Assembly (NCBI GenBank): GCA_934320845.1
Contig: CAKRFU010000004.1
Location: 62,001 to 126,000 of the forward strand
From: an uncultured Lachnospiraceae bacterium
GTDB taxonomy: Bacteria; Bacillota; Clostridia; Lachnospirales; Lachnospiraceae
DNA length: 64,000 nt
Direction: 5' to 3'
The translations under genes were made by a program, and so were the position numbers. Shown in pieces: positions 16,466-25,337 of the stretch. Under the pieces are notes generated by a model. That model did not search any database and was not told where the DNA came from. It worked only from the letters and a program-made list of their open reading frames with translations. The stretch's first letter is position 1, and each line of letters starts with the position of its first letter.

Positions 16466-17857
16466 ATGAAAGAAGAAACAAAACGTATTTACTTAAATAA
16501 TATGGGAATAAAGATTGGTTCTGTTTTTTTTGCATTGCTTATTTGGATGATTATTATCAATATTGATGACCCATATAAAACAAGAACATTCAGTGTAAAC
16601 GTTGAAACGATAAATGAGAGTGCACTTCAATCGGTAAATAAAGTTTACGAGATTATAGACGGAAGTACAGCCAGTGTAAAAGTACGAGGAAAAAAGAGTG
16701 TTGTCGATAAACTTGAGGCATCTGACATAAGAGCAACAGCAGATTTATCTGATCTTTCAGCGGTAAATGCGGTGGCAATCAAACCGTCATTGACAATCAA
16801 TGTCTCGTCAGAGGTAACGCTTGAATGTGATCAGGTTTTGAAAGTCTCTCTTGAAAACAGGGCAAGCAAACAGGTTAAGGTGACTGTTATTACGGAGGGA
16901 AATCCTCAAAAGGGATATAGCATAGGAGAGTGTATTGCAAAGCCGAACATGATAGAGGTATCAGGAGGTGAGTCTGCCATAAGACAGATTGATTCTGTTA
17001 GAGTATATCTCAATGTGAACAATGTATCAGATGATTTTGCAAAGAGACTGGTACCTGCGGCATATGATTCTGACGGAAACAAAGTTACATCGAGTACGCT
17101 CACATTCAGTTCTAATAGTATCAGAGTTACAGCAAGTGTTCTCGAAACTAAAAAGATACCTGTAAAAGTTAAAATAATTGGTGAACCCGCAGAGGGCTAT
17201 CAGTATGTTAAGACAAATTGTCTGCCAAAAGAGGTGGAAATAGCGGGAAGACCGAGGGTTCTTTCGCATGTAAATTCTGTTCCGATAACACTTGATATTT
17301 CAGGGATGAATAGTGATTCGAGAAAACTTGAGCAGGATATTTTGATAAGTGATTATCTGCCGGATAATATTACTGTGTTGGATGAGTCTGCAACTGTCTC
17401 AATTAAGATTGTTATTGAGCAATTATACAAAAAGAAAATTCAGATAGCGGCAAATGATATAGCATACAGCGGCCTAGATGACGATTACGAAGTTATACCC
17501 GCTTCTGACTTATCAAATGTTTATGTTATAGTTACAGGTATAGCATCAGATTTGAGAAAGTTAAATACAAAAACAATCAGCCCGTATATCAACTGTAAGG
17601 GATTGGAAGAAGGAACGTATTCCATGAGACTTCAGTGTGATGTAGGAGAGGGGTGTGAAGTCCTTGAACAGCCAAAGATTAAAATAATGATAAAAAAGAA
17701 AAAATCTGAGAACACAGAAAGTACACCTAAACCGGCGGCAACAAAAAAGCCGGCGGACAATGAAGAAATAACGCATACACCTGAACCTACTCCTAATGAC
17801 GAAGCGGGAGACGATACAAACAAAGATGGCGATGACTCAAAGAATAACAATGAATAG
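16466..17857 (+). CDS. cdaR: YbbR-domain regulator CdaR
   Basis: A 463-residue extracytoplasmic protein that binds and modulates CdaA in other Firmicutes. One N-terminal membrane helix (KIGSVFFALLIWMIIINID, about 13-31) anchors it; the following region contains four YbbR repeats of about 85-90 residues each (about 35-395). Repeat landmarks include VKVRGKKSVVDKL, KGYSIGECIAKPNMIEVSGGESAI and EGYQYVKTNCLPKEVEIAGRPRVL. The C-terminus (about 405-463) is a low-complexity tail rich in Pro, Thr, Asp and Asn, perhaps a cell-wall spacer. GGGAGGG precedes the ATG. It is the last gene before a bidirectional terminator. Confidence 0.94.
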   Translation: MKEETKRIYLNNMGIKIGSVFFALLIWMIIINIDDPYKTRTFSVNVETINESALQSVNKVYEIIDGSTASVKVRGKKSVVDKLEASDIRATADLSDLSAVNAVAIKPSLTINVSSEVTLECDQVLKVSLENRASKQVKVTVITEGNPQKGYSIGECIAKPNMIEVSGGESAIRQIDSVRVYLNVNNVSDDFAKRLVPAAYDSDGNKVTSSTLTFSSNSIRVTASVLETKKIPVKVKIIGEPAEGYQYVKTNCLPKEVEIAGRPRVLSHVNSVPITLDISGMNSDSRKLEQDILISDYLPDNITVLDESATVSIKIVIEQLYKKKIQIAANDIAYSGLDDDYEVIPASDLSNVYVIVTGIASDLRKLNTKTISPYINCKGLEEGTYSMRLQCDVGEGCEVLEQPKIKIMIKKKKSENTESTPKPAATKKPADNEEITHTPEPTPNDEAGDDTNKDGDDSKNNNE

Positions 17858-17900
17858 TCCTAAAGCTTCAAACTGCGTTACGAGCATTTCCATATAATAT

Positions 17901-17952
17901 AAAAAACAATATCCTGAAAACAGATTAACTGTTCTCAGGATATTGTTTTTTA
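17901..17952. terminator. Bidirectional terminator between cdaR and typA
   Basis: AACAATATCCTGA-AACAG pairs with CTGTT-TCAGGATATTGTT around an ATTAA loop. The stem is flanked by an A run on the left and a T run on the right, so it works for both converging genes. Confidence 0.88.
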
Positions 17953-17990
17953 TATGGATGTTATATATTGTTTTAAGATTTATAAGCTAA

Positions 17991-19823
17991 TTATTTTGCA
18001 TTTTTCTTAGAACGGAATCTAAGTGTTGAATCAAGTATTTTTTTACGGATACGAAGATTTTCAGGTGTAATTTCAAGTAATTCATCTGTATCAATAAATT
18101 CGAGAGCTTCCTCAAGACTGAGTTTCTTTGGAGGAATAAGTTTAAGTGCATCGTCTGCTGATGAAGAACGTGTATTTGTGAGATGTTTGGTCTTGCAGAC
18201 ATTTAATTCTATATCTTCAGCTTTTCCGTTTTGCCCGATAACCATACCTGCATAAACCTTCTCGCCAGGACCTACAAATAAAGTACCACGTTCCTGGGCA
18301 CTGAATAAACCGTATGCTACAGTTTCGCCAGATTCAAATGCGATAAGTGAACCCTGTTTACGATATGCAATATCTCCTTTATATGGACCGTATTCCTCAA
18401 ACATAGTATTAAGAATACCGTTTCCCTTTGTATCTGTCATAAATTCTCCACGGTAGCCTATGAGTCCACGAGAAGGAATGAGAAATTCAAGTCTTGTAAA
18501 TCCACCGCCAATAGATGACATTCCCTGAAGTTCACCTTTACGATTGCTTAATTTCTGAATAACATTTCCTGAAAAATCGTCCGGAACATCAATATATGCT
18601 CGTTCCATAGGCTCCAACTTTTTGCCTCTCTCATCTGTCTTGTAAAGAACTTCAGCTTTACTTACCGCAAACTCATATCCCTCACGGCGCATATTTTCAA
18701 TAAGGACTGAAAGATGGAGTTCTCCACGTCCTGAAACCTTAAAACTGTCAGTATTTTCTGTCTCCTCAACTCGCAAACTTACATCGTGATTTAATTCGCT
18801 GAAAAGTCTGTCACGAAGATGCCTTGATGTAACAAATTTTCCTTCCTGACCTGCAAGAGGACTGTCATTTACGATAAAATGCATTGCGATAGTAGGCTCT
18901 GAAATCTTTTGGAAAGGAATTGCAACCGGATTTTCAGGAGAGCAGAGAGTATCACCGATGTGAATGTCTGCAATACCCGAAATTGCAACTATTGAACCAA
19001 TGCCCGCTTCTTTTACTTCAACTTTGTTAAGACCGTCAAATTCATACAACTTGCTTATTTTTACACGCTGCATTTTGTCTTTATCATGATGGTTTACGAT
19101 AACAACATCCTGATTTACACTGACTTTTCCGTTGTCAACTTTACCTATACCGATACGACCTACATATTCATTATAATCGATAGTGCTGATAAGTACCTGA
19201 GTTCCGGCATCAGGATCTCCTTCAGGAGCAGGAATGTAATCCAGTATAGTCTCAAAAAGAGGAACCATGTCCTTGCCTTCTTCATCCATGCTGTAAGATG
19301 CGACACCTGCTTTAGCAGATGCAAATATAAATGGGCAGTCAAGCTGTTCTTCGCTTGCGTCAAGATCAATGAATAATTCAAGAACCTCATCTACAACCTC
19401 AGCAGGGCGAGCTTCGGGACGGTCAATTTTGTTTATGCACACTATAACAGGGAGATTAAGTTCAAGTGCTTTTTTTAGAACGAATTTTGTCTGTGGCATA
19501 GCTCCCTCAAATGCATCTACAACAAGTACAACACCATTTACCATTTTAAGAACACGTTCAACCTCGCCGCCGAAGTCAGCATGTCCCGGTGTGTCTATGA
19601 TATTTATTTTAGTGTCTTTATATGTTATAGCGGTATTTTTTGATAAGATAGTAATACCACGTTCTCTCTCTATATCACCTGAATCCATTACTCGTTCTGC
19701 TACTTCCTGATTTGAACGAAAAACACCACTCTGCTTAAGAAGTTCGTCTACTAAAGTAGTTTTTCCATGATCTACATGGGCGATAATGGCAATGTTTCTT
19801 ATATCATCACGTTTAATGTTCAT
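17991..19823 (-). CDS. typA: Ribosome-associated GTPase TypA/BipA
   Basis: A 610-residue translational GTPase, full length for the family. G motifs are AHVDHGKTTL (G1, residues 14-23), RERGITI (G2), DTPGHADFGGEVERVL (G3), NKIDRP (G4) and a SAKAG box (G5). The EF-G-like domains follow, and the BipA-specific C-terminal region contains GRGELHLSVLIENMRREGYE and ARKQGSLIAFESGETVAYGL-type sequence. It assists large-subunit assembly and stress growth. An AGGAAATT-type ribosome binding site (GGAGGAAAT on the minus strand) precedes the ATG. Transcription converges with cdaR and diverges from the SSB-like gene. Confidence 0.97.
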   Translation of the reverse strand: MNIKRDDIRNIAIIAHVDHGKTTLVDELLKQSGVFRSNQEVAERVMDSGDIERERGITILSKNTAITYKDTKINIIDTPGHADFGGEVERVLKMVNGVVLVVDAFEGAMPQTKFVLKKALELNLPVIVCINKIDRPEARPAEVVDEVLELFIDLDASEEQLDCPFIFASAKAGVASYSMDEEGKDMVPLFETILDYIPAPEGDPDAGTQVLISTIDYNEYVGRIGIGKVDNGKVSVNQDVVIVNHHDKDKMQRVKISKLYEFDGLNKVEVKEAGIGSIVAISGIADIHIGDTLCSPENPVAIPFQKISEPTIAMHFIVNDSPLAGQEGKFVTSRHLRDRLFSELNHDVSLRVEETENTDSFKVSGRGELHLSVLIENMRREGYEFAVSKAEVLYKTDERGKKLEPMERAYIDVPDDFSGNVIQKLSNRKGELQGMSSIGGGFTRLEFLIPSRGLIGYRGEFMTDTKGNGILNTMFEEYGPYKGDIAYRKQGSLIAFESGETVAYGLFSAQERGTLFVGPGEKVYAGMVIGQNGKAEDIELNVCKTKHLTNTRSSSADDALKLIPPKKLSLEEALEFIDTDELLEITPENLRIRKKILDSTLRFRSKKNAK

Positions 19824-20196
19824 TTTTTAATTTCCTCCATTATTTTTAAATCAAACAAAAATCCACAGATAACTATTATATCGAAAAATCCGCAGGTGTA
19901 CAAGATATAAAAATAAACAAAAATATATTTATATATAGTATAAAATTGTTACTGTTCACTTTTGAATGGCTGAAATTGCATGTGTGGAACAAAAACATAT
20001 TTTATGTATGGAAAAAATACGCAAGAAGATGTATCTTATATAGGTACAAATATCGGAGATGTCGAAAAATGATACACAGATTATTGAAATAGGGGGTATA
20101 AAGAGGTTCTAAAAAGTTTAAAATGTCATATAATTTATTAAAACAAAATACAAGCGGGTTGTAACACACCTGCAAAATAATGGAGGAAAAGAAAAT
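19824..20196. other. Divergent intergenic region between typA and the SSB-like gene
   Basis: This 373-base gap holds a typA promoter at 19875-19903 on the minus strand. A TATAAT at 20129-20134 on the plus strand could be the -10 box for the SSB-like gene, although no good -35 box lies 17 bases upstream. No credible small gene was seen; short minus-strand ORFs here lack ribosome binding sites. Confidence 0.5.
19875..19903 (-). promoter_or_regulatory. Sigma-A promoter for typA
   Basis: Minus-strand TTGTAC (19903-19898) and TATAAT (19880-19875) with a 17-base spacer, about 50 bases before the typA start. Confidence 0.65.
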
Positions 20197-20829
20197 ATGT
20201 TGGATAAAGTGTTTACGAATAACCAGGTAACAATTGCAGGAGAAGTTGTGAGTGATTTTACTTTCAGTCATGAAATTTATGGTGAAAATTTTTTCTTAGT
20301 GAACATAGCAGTGAGCAGACTCAGTGATTCCTGTGATATTATTCCGGTTATGGTTTCAGACAGACTTATGGATGTGAAAGGAGACTATAAGGGCTGTATT
20401 TTACAGGCCAGCGGACAATTCAGGTCATATAACAGACATGAAGAAACTAAAAACAGACTTGTGTTATCCGTTTTTGCAAGAGAGGTATCATTTATTGACA
20501 TTCCCGAAGGAGAACAAAATCCTAATCATATCTTCCTTGACGGATATGTCTGCAAAAAACCGGTTTACAGAAAGACACCACTTGGAAGAGAGATTGCCGA
20601 TGTACTGCTTGCCGTAAACAGACCTTATGGTAAATCTGATTACATTCCATGTATCTGCTGGGGAAGAAATGCAAGATATGCCGACCAGTTTGAGGTTGGT
20701 GCACATATTCAGCTTTGGGGCAGGATACAGAGCAGGGAATATCAGAAAAAAATCGATGAAGAGCTTTATGAGAAGAGGGTTGCATATGAGGTTTCAGTCA
20801 GCAAGCTGGAATATCTCTCAGAGGAATAA
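20197..20829 (+). CDS. Single-stranded DNA-binding protein-like, two OB folds
   Basis: A 210-residue protein. The C-terminal half (about 108-205) resembles bacterial SSB: NHIFLDGYVCKKPVYRKTPLGREIADVLLAV then YIPCICWGRNARYA and GAHIQLWGRIQSREYQK. The N-terminal half (about 5-100) repeats the same layout more loosely (NNQVTIAGEVVSDFTFSHEIYGENFFLVNIAV, then IIPVMVSDRLMD and GCILQASGQFRSYN), so the protein looks like a tandem OB-fold duplication. It lacks the acidic DDDIPF-type tail of the replicative SSB, so it is more likely a paralogue for a specialised job than the main ssb. GGAGG precedes the ATG. It stands alone. Confidence 0.72.
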   Translation: MLDKVFTNNQVTIAGEVVSDFTFSHEIYGENFFLVNIAVSRLSDSCDIIPVMVSDRLMDVKGDYKGCILQASGQFRSYNRHEETKNRLVLSVFAREVSFIDIPEGEQNPNHIFLDGYVCKKPVYRKTPLGREIADVLLAVNRPYGKSDYIPCICWGRNARYADQFEVGAHIQLWGRIQSREYQKKIDEELYEKRVAYEVSVSKLEYLSEE

Positions 20830-21039
20830 TTTTTTAAAGAGTATGGGTTAGGAGATATAGAGGTTGAATAAGAGGTATAAAAGATACTGTAATAAATTAC
20901 AGAAAAAATACTGATTAGTGAAATTTAGGTAGATTTTTTAGAATATATGTGATAGAATGGCTAGAGTTGACGATGATGAATAAATATGTCGTTATCTGGC
21001 CATTCTTAGATTATAAGAATAAAAAGGAAATGAGGAAAA

Positions 21040-21543
21040 ATGGGAAAAAGAATAGTTCAGGTTTTTTACGGACCGGGAAAAGGAAAGACATCGGCGGCAG
21101 TCGGGCAGTGTATCAGAGCTGCGAGTCTTGGTCAGTCCGTTATTATCATACAGTTTTTGAAAGGAAAAGATGCAGAGGAATTTAATTTTCTTGAAAGACT
21201 GGAACCGGATATAAAATTGTTCAGATTTGAGAAATCCGATGAATCGTACGATTCGCTTCTGCCGTCTCAGAAAAAAGAGGAACAGCAGAACATTTTAAAC
21301 GGATTTAATTTTGCCAAAAAGGTCATTGATACGGGAGAGTGTGATGTTTTAGTACTTGATGAGGTGCTTGGTCTTTTGGACTTTGGTATTATAGAAGTTT
21401 CTGATATCATAAAATTAATAGAACTTCGTGACGATTACACAAGACTGGTACTTACGGGCAGGAATCTGCCACAGGAACTTATCGGGTATACGAATGTCAT
21501 ATCTAAGCTTGACCTTGAAAAAGATGATACAGATAAAATGTGA
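21040..21543 (+). CDS. CobA/CobO/BtuR-family ATP:corrinoid adenosyltransferase-like protein
   Basis: A 167-residue P-loop protein starting MGKRIVQVFYGPGKGKTSAAVGQCIRAASLGQ-like, with the Walker A motif GPGKGKT (about 11-17), IIQFLKGK and a Walker B-like VLVLDEVLGLLDFGII (about 105-120), then LTGRNLPQELI, all typical of the CobA family. Known members adenosylate cob(I)alamin or cobinamide using ATP. No cobalamin biosynthesis genes are nearby, so the exact substrate cannot be set by context; many Clostridia keep stand-alone copies. The start is supported by an AAATGAGGAAAA site upstream. About 75 bases separate it from dapA. Confidence 0.85.
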   Translation: MGKRIVQVFYGPGKGKTSAAVGQCIRAASLGQSVIIIQFLKGKDAEEFNFLERLEPDIKLFRFEKSDESYDSLLPSQKKEEQQNILNGFNFAKKVIDTGECDVLVLDEVLGLLDFGIIEVSDIIKLIELRDDYTRLVLTGRNLPQELIGYTNVISKLDLEKDDTDKM

Positions 21544-21617
21544 TTTAAAAAGTACACAACAAGTGTAACTATTTTGAATATAATATTATATACATAATTG
21601 ATGAGGAGGAGATAGTT

Positions 21618-22511
21618 ATGTCTATTTTTACCGGTGCAGGTGTTGCACTTATAACACCTATGCATGAAGATGGCTCTATAAACTATGATGAAATGGAGCG
21701 CATCGTTAATTATCAGATTGAAAACGGAACAGATGCCATAATCGTTTGTGGAACAACAGGTGAAGCATCTACAATGACACATGAGGAACATATCGAGACA
21801 ATAAAGGCTTGTGTTGAGATGACAAAGAAGCGTATCCCTGTTATTGCAGGTACAGGCTCAAATTGCACTGACACAGCGATTTATTTATCAAAAGAGGCAC
21901 AGCGGGTCGGTGCTGATGGAATATTAGTTGTATCTCCTTATTATAATAAAGCGACACAGAATGGTTTGAAAAAGCACTTTACTGCTATTGCAGGCAGCGT
22001 AGATATTCCTATGATACTTTACAATATCCAGGGAAGGACAGGTGTAAACATTCAGCCGAAAACTATAGCATCACTTGCTAAAGAGGTTGAGAATATTGTT
22101 GCTGTTAAGGAGGCATCAGGAGACCTCTCACAGGTAGCAAACATTATTTATGAGTCAGAGGGACAGATTGACGTATATTCAGGAAATGACGATCAGATTG
22201 TGCCTATCGTGGCTTTAGGAGGAAAGGGTGTTATCTCTGTTCTCTCTCATGTTGCACCGAAGGAGACTCATGATATTGTTGCTAAACTTATGGCAGGCGA
22301 TGTAAAGGGAAGTCAGGAACTTCAGATAAAGCTTCTCCCTGTTATCCATGCACTTTTCAGTGAGGTAAATCCTATCCCTGTAAAGGCAGCCATGAATATG
22401 CTCGGTTTCAATGTAGGTTCACTTCGTATGCCACTTTCAGAAATGGAAGATGCACACAAGGAAGTTCTCAGACAGGCATTAAAAGATGCAGGACTTAATG
22501 TAGTTGCATAG
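21618..22511 (+). CDS. dapA: 4-hydroxy-tetrahydrodipicolinate synthase
   Basis: A 297-residue TIM-barrel aldolase that condenses pyruvate with aspartate semialdehyde, the first committed step of lysine and diaminopimelate synthesis. Motifs: GAGVALITPMHEDGSI at the N-terminus, GTTGEASTMT (Thr-Thr, about 43-52), SPYYNKATQNGL (about 106), the Schiff-base Lys in VAVKEASGDL (about 160) and GNDDQIVPIVALGGKGVISVLS. GAGGAGG precedes the ATG. dapB follows after 134 bases containing a hairpin. Confidence 0.97.
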   Translation: MSIFTGAGVALITPMHEDGSINYDEMERIVNYQIENGTDAIIVCGTTGEASTMTHEEHIETIKACVEMTKKRIPVIAGTGSNCTDTAIYLSKEAQRVGADGILVVSPYYNKATQNGLKKHFTAIAGSVDIPMILYNIQGRTGVNIQPKTIASLAKEVENIVAVKEASGDLSQVANIIYESEGQIDVYSGNDDQIVPIVALGGKGVISVLSHVAPKETHDIVAKLMAGDVKGSQELQIKLLPVIHALFSEVNPIPVKAAMNMLGFNVGSLRMPLSEMEDAHKEVLRQALKDAGLNVVA

Positions 22512-22598
22512 TGATAAATCATACAGTGATGTAAAACCATATAATGATATATAACTATGAATTATGCATAAAAAATAAGATATTGTAAATAATAAAGT

Positions 22599-22623
22599 GG
22601 GCAGGTCCGTTGGTCTGCCCTTT
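22599..22623 (+). terminator. Hairpin between dapA and dapB (weak terminator or processing site)
   Basis: GGGCAG (22599-22604) pairs with CTGCCC (22615-22620), followed by only three Ts. It may attenuate rather than end transcription. Confidence 0.45.
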
Positions 22624-22645
22624 AAGATATGATTTGGAGGATAAA

Positions 22646-23401
22646 ATGACAGATATAATTATGTTAGGATGCAATGGCCGCATGGGTCAGATGATTACTG
22701 AAATAGTAGGAAATGACAGTGAGGCACAGATTGTTGCAGGCATTGATATAGTAAACAACAGACAAAATCCATATCCCGTTTTTACGGATATAAAAGATTG
22801 TGATGTAAAGGCTGACGCAATTATTGATTTTTCTTCAGCAAACGGTTTTGAGGAGAGAATGGACTATGCTGTAGAAAAACAGATTCCTATAGTTGTATGC
22901 TCGACAGGTTTATCTGACGGACAACTTGATTATCTTAAAGAAGCAAGTAAAAAAGTTGCCGTGCTCAAGTCAGCGAACATGTCACTTGGAATAAATCTTT
23001 TAATGAAGCTTGTTAAGGAAGCTGCAAAAAAACTTGCGACCGAAGGCTTTGATATTGAGATAGTTGAAAAGCACCACAATCAAAAGCTTGATGCTCCTTC
23101 AGGTACTGCACTTGCACTTGCAGATTCCATAAATGATGAGATGGGCGGACAGTATGAGTATGTCTATGACCGTTCTAAAGTGAGACAGAAACGTGATAAA
23201 AAAGAACTTGGTATTTCAGCCGTAAGAGGTGGTACTATAGTCGGAGAGCATGATGTTATTTTTGCAGGAACAGATGAAGTTGTAACATTCTCGCATACAG
23301 CATATTCAAGAGCTGTATTTGCAAAAGGTTCTGTTACTGCTGCTAAATTTATTAAAGGAAAGGGCGCAGGTCTTTACGACATGGCAGACGTTTTAATGTA
23401 A
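22646..23401 (+). CDS. dapB: 4-hydroxy-tetrahydrodipicolinate reductase
   Basis: A 251-residue NAD(P)H-dependent reductase, the step after DapA. The ATG at 22646 follows TTGGAGG; an in-frame GTG at 22610 lies inside the hairpin and is rejected. The nucleotide-binding motif is GCNGRMGQMI (about 8-17), and the substrate and catalytic region is EIVEKHHNQKLDAPSGTALALAD (about 138-160), with RGGTIVGEHDVIFAG further on. Its stop overlaps the cvpA start (TAATG), showing translational coupling. Confidence 0.97.
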   Translation: MTDIIMLGCNGRMGQMITEIVGNDSEAQIVAGIDIVNNRQNPYPVFTDIKDCDVKADAIIDFSSANGFEERMDYAVEKQIPIVVCSTGLSDGQLDYLKEASKKVAVLKSANMSLGINLLMKLVKEAAKKLATEGFDIEIVEKHHNQKLDAPSGTALALADSINDEMGGQYEYVYDRSKVRQKRDKKELGISAVRGGTIVGEHDVIFAGTDEVVTFSHTAYSRAVFAKGSVTAAKFIKGKGAGLYDMADVLM

Positions 23402-23916
23402 TGGAAATCGGTACGATAATTGACATAGTATTAGCATGTATTTTTTGTGTGTCGCTTGTAAGCGGATGGCATCAGGGACTTGTTATGAAAGTGGCAAGTC
23501 TCATAGTTGCAGGTGTTTCTTATATTCTTGCCGGGATATTATCAAAAACAATATCTCCGTATGCCGCAAGTGAAATAGCGAAAAATATTTCAAAAAATGC
23601 CGGGATTTTAAAGAACGGAGTTGTAAACGTGACAGAAGCTTTTTTATATACTGTCATATTTATGATTGTTTTTTTTGTGATAAGGTATGTTTTCAGAAAA
23701 CTTATCAAAGTATTAAAAATAGTTGACCATATTCCGGTAATAGGCTTTTTAAACAGAGTAGGAGGAGCTATTGCAGGCTTTCTTGTTGATTTTATAATAA
23801 TATATGTCATTTGCAGTTTTTTATTTACTATTGTGCCTGCATCTTCATGGACGGAAATAGGACTTACCAGGGCAGTCATAAAAAATACTATACTGTTATC
23901 AGTTTTTGTACCATAA
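23401..23916 (+). CDS. CvpA family membrane protein
   Basis: A 171-residue CvpA-type protein with four membrane helices (about 5-28, 33-50, 70-92 and 118-142). Landmarks are the opening IDIVLACIFCVSLVSGWHQGL, FFVIRYVFRKLIKVLK, and PVIGFLNRVGGAIAGFLVDF, which matches the conserved ...NRxxGxxxGxxxG... CvpA signature. CvpA proteins are linked to colicin V production and to envelope or bile stress in other bacteria. The start overlaps the dapB stop. Confidence 0.85.
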   Translation: MEIGTIIDIVLACIFCVSLVSGWHQGLVMKVASLIVAGVSYILAGILSKTISPYAASEIAKNISKNAGILKNGVVNVTEAFLYTVIFMIVFFVIRYVFRKLIKVLKIVDHIPVIGFLNRVGGAIAGFLVDFIIIYVICSFLFTIVPASSWTEIGLTRAVIKNTILLSVFVP

Positions 23917-23938
23917 AAGGAGAAGATAACGTTAACAG

Positions 23939-24562
23939 ATGAATAAGATAAATTATCAGATTGAGCTTGACAAAATAATTGACAATTTACAGAAGGAAAA
24001 CAGAGTACCGACATTATTGCTGCATAGCTGTTGTGCGCCTTGTAGTAGTTATTGTCTTAGTTATCTTGCGGATTATTTTAAGATAACAGTATTTTATTAT
24101 AATCCTAATATCTCTCCGGCAGAAGAGTATCAAAAAAGAGTAGAAGAACAGAAAAGGCTTATAAACGAACTTCCCGTTAAAAATAAAGTTTCATTCATGG
24201 AAGGCAGGTATGAACCGGAAAAATTTTTTGAAATGTCAAAAGGACTTGAAAGTATTCCGGAAGGCGGGGAACGTTGCTTTAAATGCTATGAAATGCGTCA
24301 GAGGGAAGCTGCGGAATATGCAGCCGAAAATGGTTTTGACTTTTTTACAACTACATTATCAATAAGTCCCCATAAGAACGCCGCTAAATTAAATGAGATA
24401 GGTCTAAAACTTGAAAAAGAATATGGTGTCAGATATCTTGTCTCTGATTTTAAAAAGAAAGGCGGGTATTTGAAATCTATTGAATATTCCAAACAATATG
24501 ATTTATACCGCCAAAATTATTGTGGATGTGTTTACAGCAAAATGGAAGCAGAAAAAAGATAA
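23939..24562 (+). CDS. queH: Epoxyqueuosine reductase QueH
   Basis: A 207-residue QueH (DUF208) protein, which reduces epoxyqueuosine to queuosine in tRNA anticodons. Cys ligands for the Fe-S cluster and metal are in LLLHSCCAPCSSYCL (about 26-40), GGERCFKCYEMR (about 105-116) and NYCGCVYS near the C-terminus. Other typical segments are FYYNPNISPAEEYQKR and FDFFTTTLSISPHKN. An AAAGGAGAAG site lies upstream. It follows cvpA by 22 bases. No other queuosine genes are in the window, consistent with salvage or distant loci. Confidence 0.95.
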   Translation: MNKINYQIELDKIIDNLQKENRVPTLLLHSCCAPCSSYCLSYLADYFKITVFYYNPNISPAEEYQKRVEEQKRLINELPVKNKVSFMEGRYEPEKFFEMSKGLESIPEGGERCFKCYEMRQREAAEYAAENGFDFFTTTLSISPHKNAAKLNEIGLKLEKEYGVRYLVSDFKKKGGYLKSIEYSKQYDLYRQNYCGCVYSKMEAEKR

Positions 24563-24593
24563 ATCTAAACATTGCACGAATTTGGAGGAAATC

Positions 24594-25103
24594 ATGACGG
24601 AAATTTGGGATGTATATGATAAAAACGGGAAAAAAACAGGACGCACCATGGAAAGAGGAATTCCAAAAGATGGTGACTATATGTTATGTGTACATATGTA
24701 TCTGTTCAATCTAAGCGGTGAAGTACTTGTTCAGAAGCGTTCAAAGAACAAGGAATCTCATCCGGGAGAATGGGATATAACAGGTGGTGCTGCTCTTTCA
24801 GGGGAAGCCGGTAGTGATGCTGTAATAAGAGAAACCTTTGAGGAAATAGGGATAAGCCTGTCAAACGCCGAATTAAATTATATAGGACGAATTATAAAAC
24901 CGGGCCGCATAATTGATGTCTTTTTTGCACAGAAAGATTTTGATATTATCGATTGTCATATACAGGATGAAGAAGTTGATGAAATAAAGTTTGTTTCATG
25001 TCATGAATTGTTTAGTGAAATTCTTGAAAGACGCGGCAGAAAGAAAAATTATATCGCTATGATAAAAGATGCTGTAAAAAATTATAATTTTAAAAATATT
25101 TAG
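24594..25103 (+). CDS. Nudix hydrolase (IDI/YfcD-like)
   Basis: A 169-residue Nudix protein. The ATG at 24594 follows TTGGAGG; a longer in-frame reading from 24480 overlaps queH and is rejected. The Nudix box is complete: G-AALSG-E-AGSDAVI-RETFEEIGI (about 63-85). The opening EIWDVYDKNGKKTGRTMERG and the ...HMYLFNLSGEVLVQKRSKNKESHPGEWD phrase resemble the isopentenyl-diphosphate isomerase-like Nudix subgroup, so the substrate could be a nucleoside diphosphate derivative or similar, unknown from sequence. Confidence 0.9.
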   Translation: MTEIWDVYDKNGKKTGRTMERGIPKDGDYMLCVHMYLFNLSGEVLVQKRSKNKESHPGEWDITGGAALSGEAGSDAVIRETFEEIGISLSNAELNYIGRIIKPGRIIDVFFAQKDFDIIDCHIQDEEVDEIKFVSCHELFSEILERRGRKKNYIAMIKDAVKNYNFKNI

Positions 25104-25105
25104 TG

Positions 25106-25134
25106 TTGACATTATATTATAAGTGTTATATACT
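25106..25134 (+). promoter_or_regulatory. Sigma-A promoter of the riboflavin operon
   Basis: TTGACA (25106-25111) and TATACT (25129-25134) separated by 17 bases. The start site would fall at about 25141, right where the FMN aptamer begins. Confidence 0.8.
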
Positions 25135-25140
25135 TGATTT

Positions 25141-25272
25141 AATTTCAAGGCGGGGTGAGATTCCCCACCGGCGGTATTTTCATTTTATTATGATTAAGCC
25201 CGCAAGCCTTTACAGGCATGATTTGGTGAGACTCCAAAGCCGACAGTATAGTCTGGATGAGAGAAATTAAAA
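25141..25272 (+). promoter_or_regulatory. FMN riboswitch
   Basis: The conserved RFN element blocks are present in order: AAGGCGGGGTGAGATTCCCC with ACCGGCGGT (25147-25175), AAGCCCGC (25196-25203), GGTGAGACTCCAAAGCCGACAGT (25225-25247, split by the line) and GGATGAGAGAA (25255-25265). It senses FMN and turns off riboflavin genes, and it lies upstream of ribD-ribE-ribBA-ribH with a terminator at 25338. Confidence 0.95.
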
Positions 25273-25337
25273 TGTACCGATTTGATTGTTTATGTATATT
25301 ATTTTATATCAGAACATTATATAAAATTTATCTTATT

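Noticed and set aside
20949-21185. ORF overlapping the start of the CobA-like gene
   Set aside because: Another frame over the CobA-like gene start, no ribosome binding site and no recognisable sequence.
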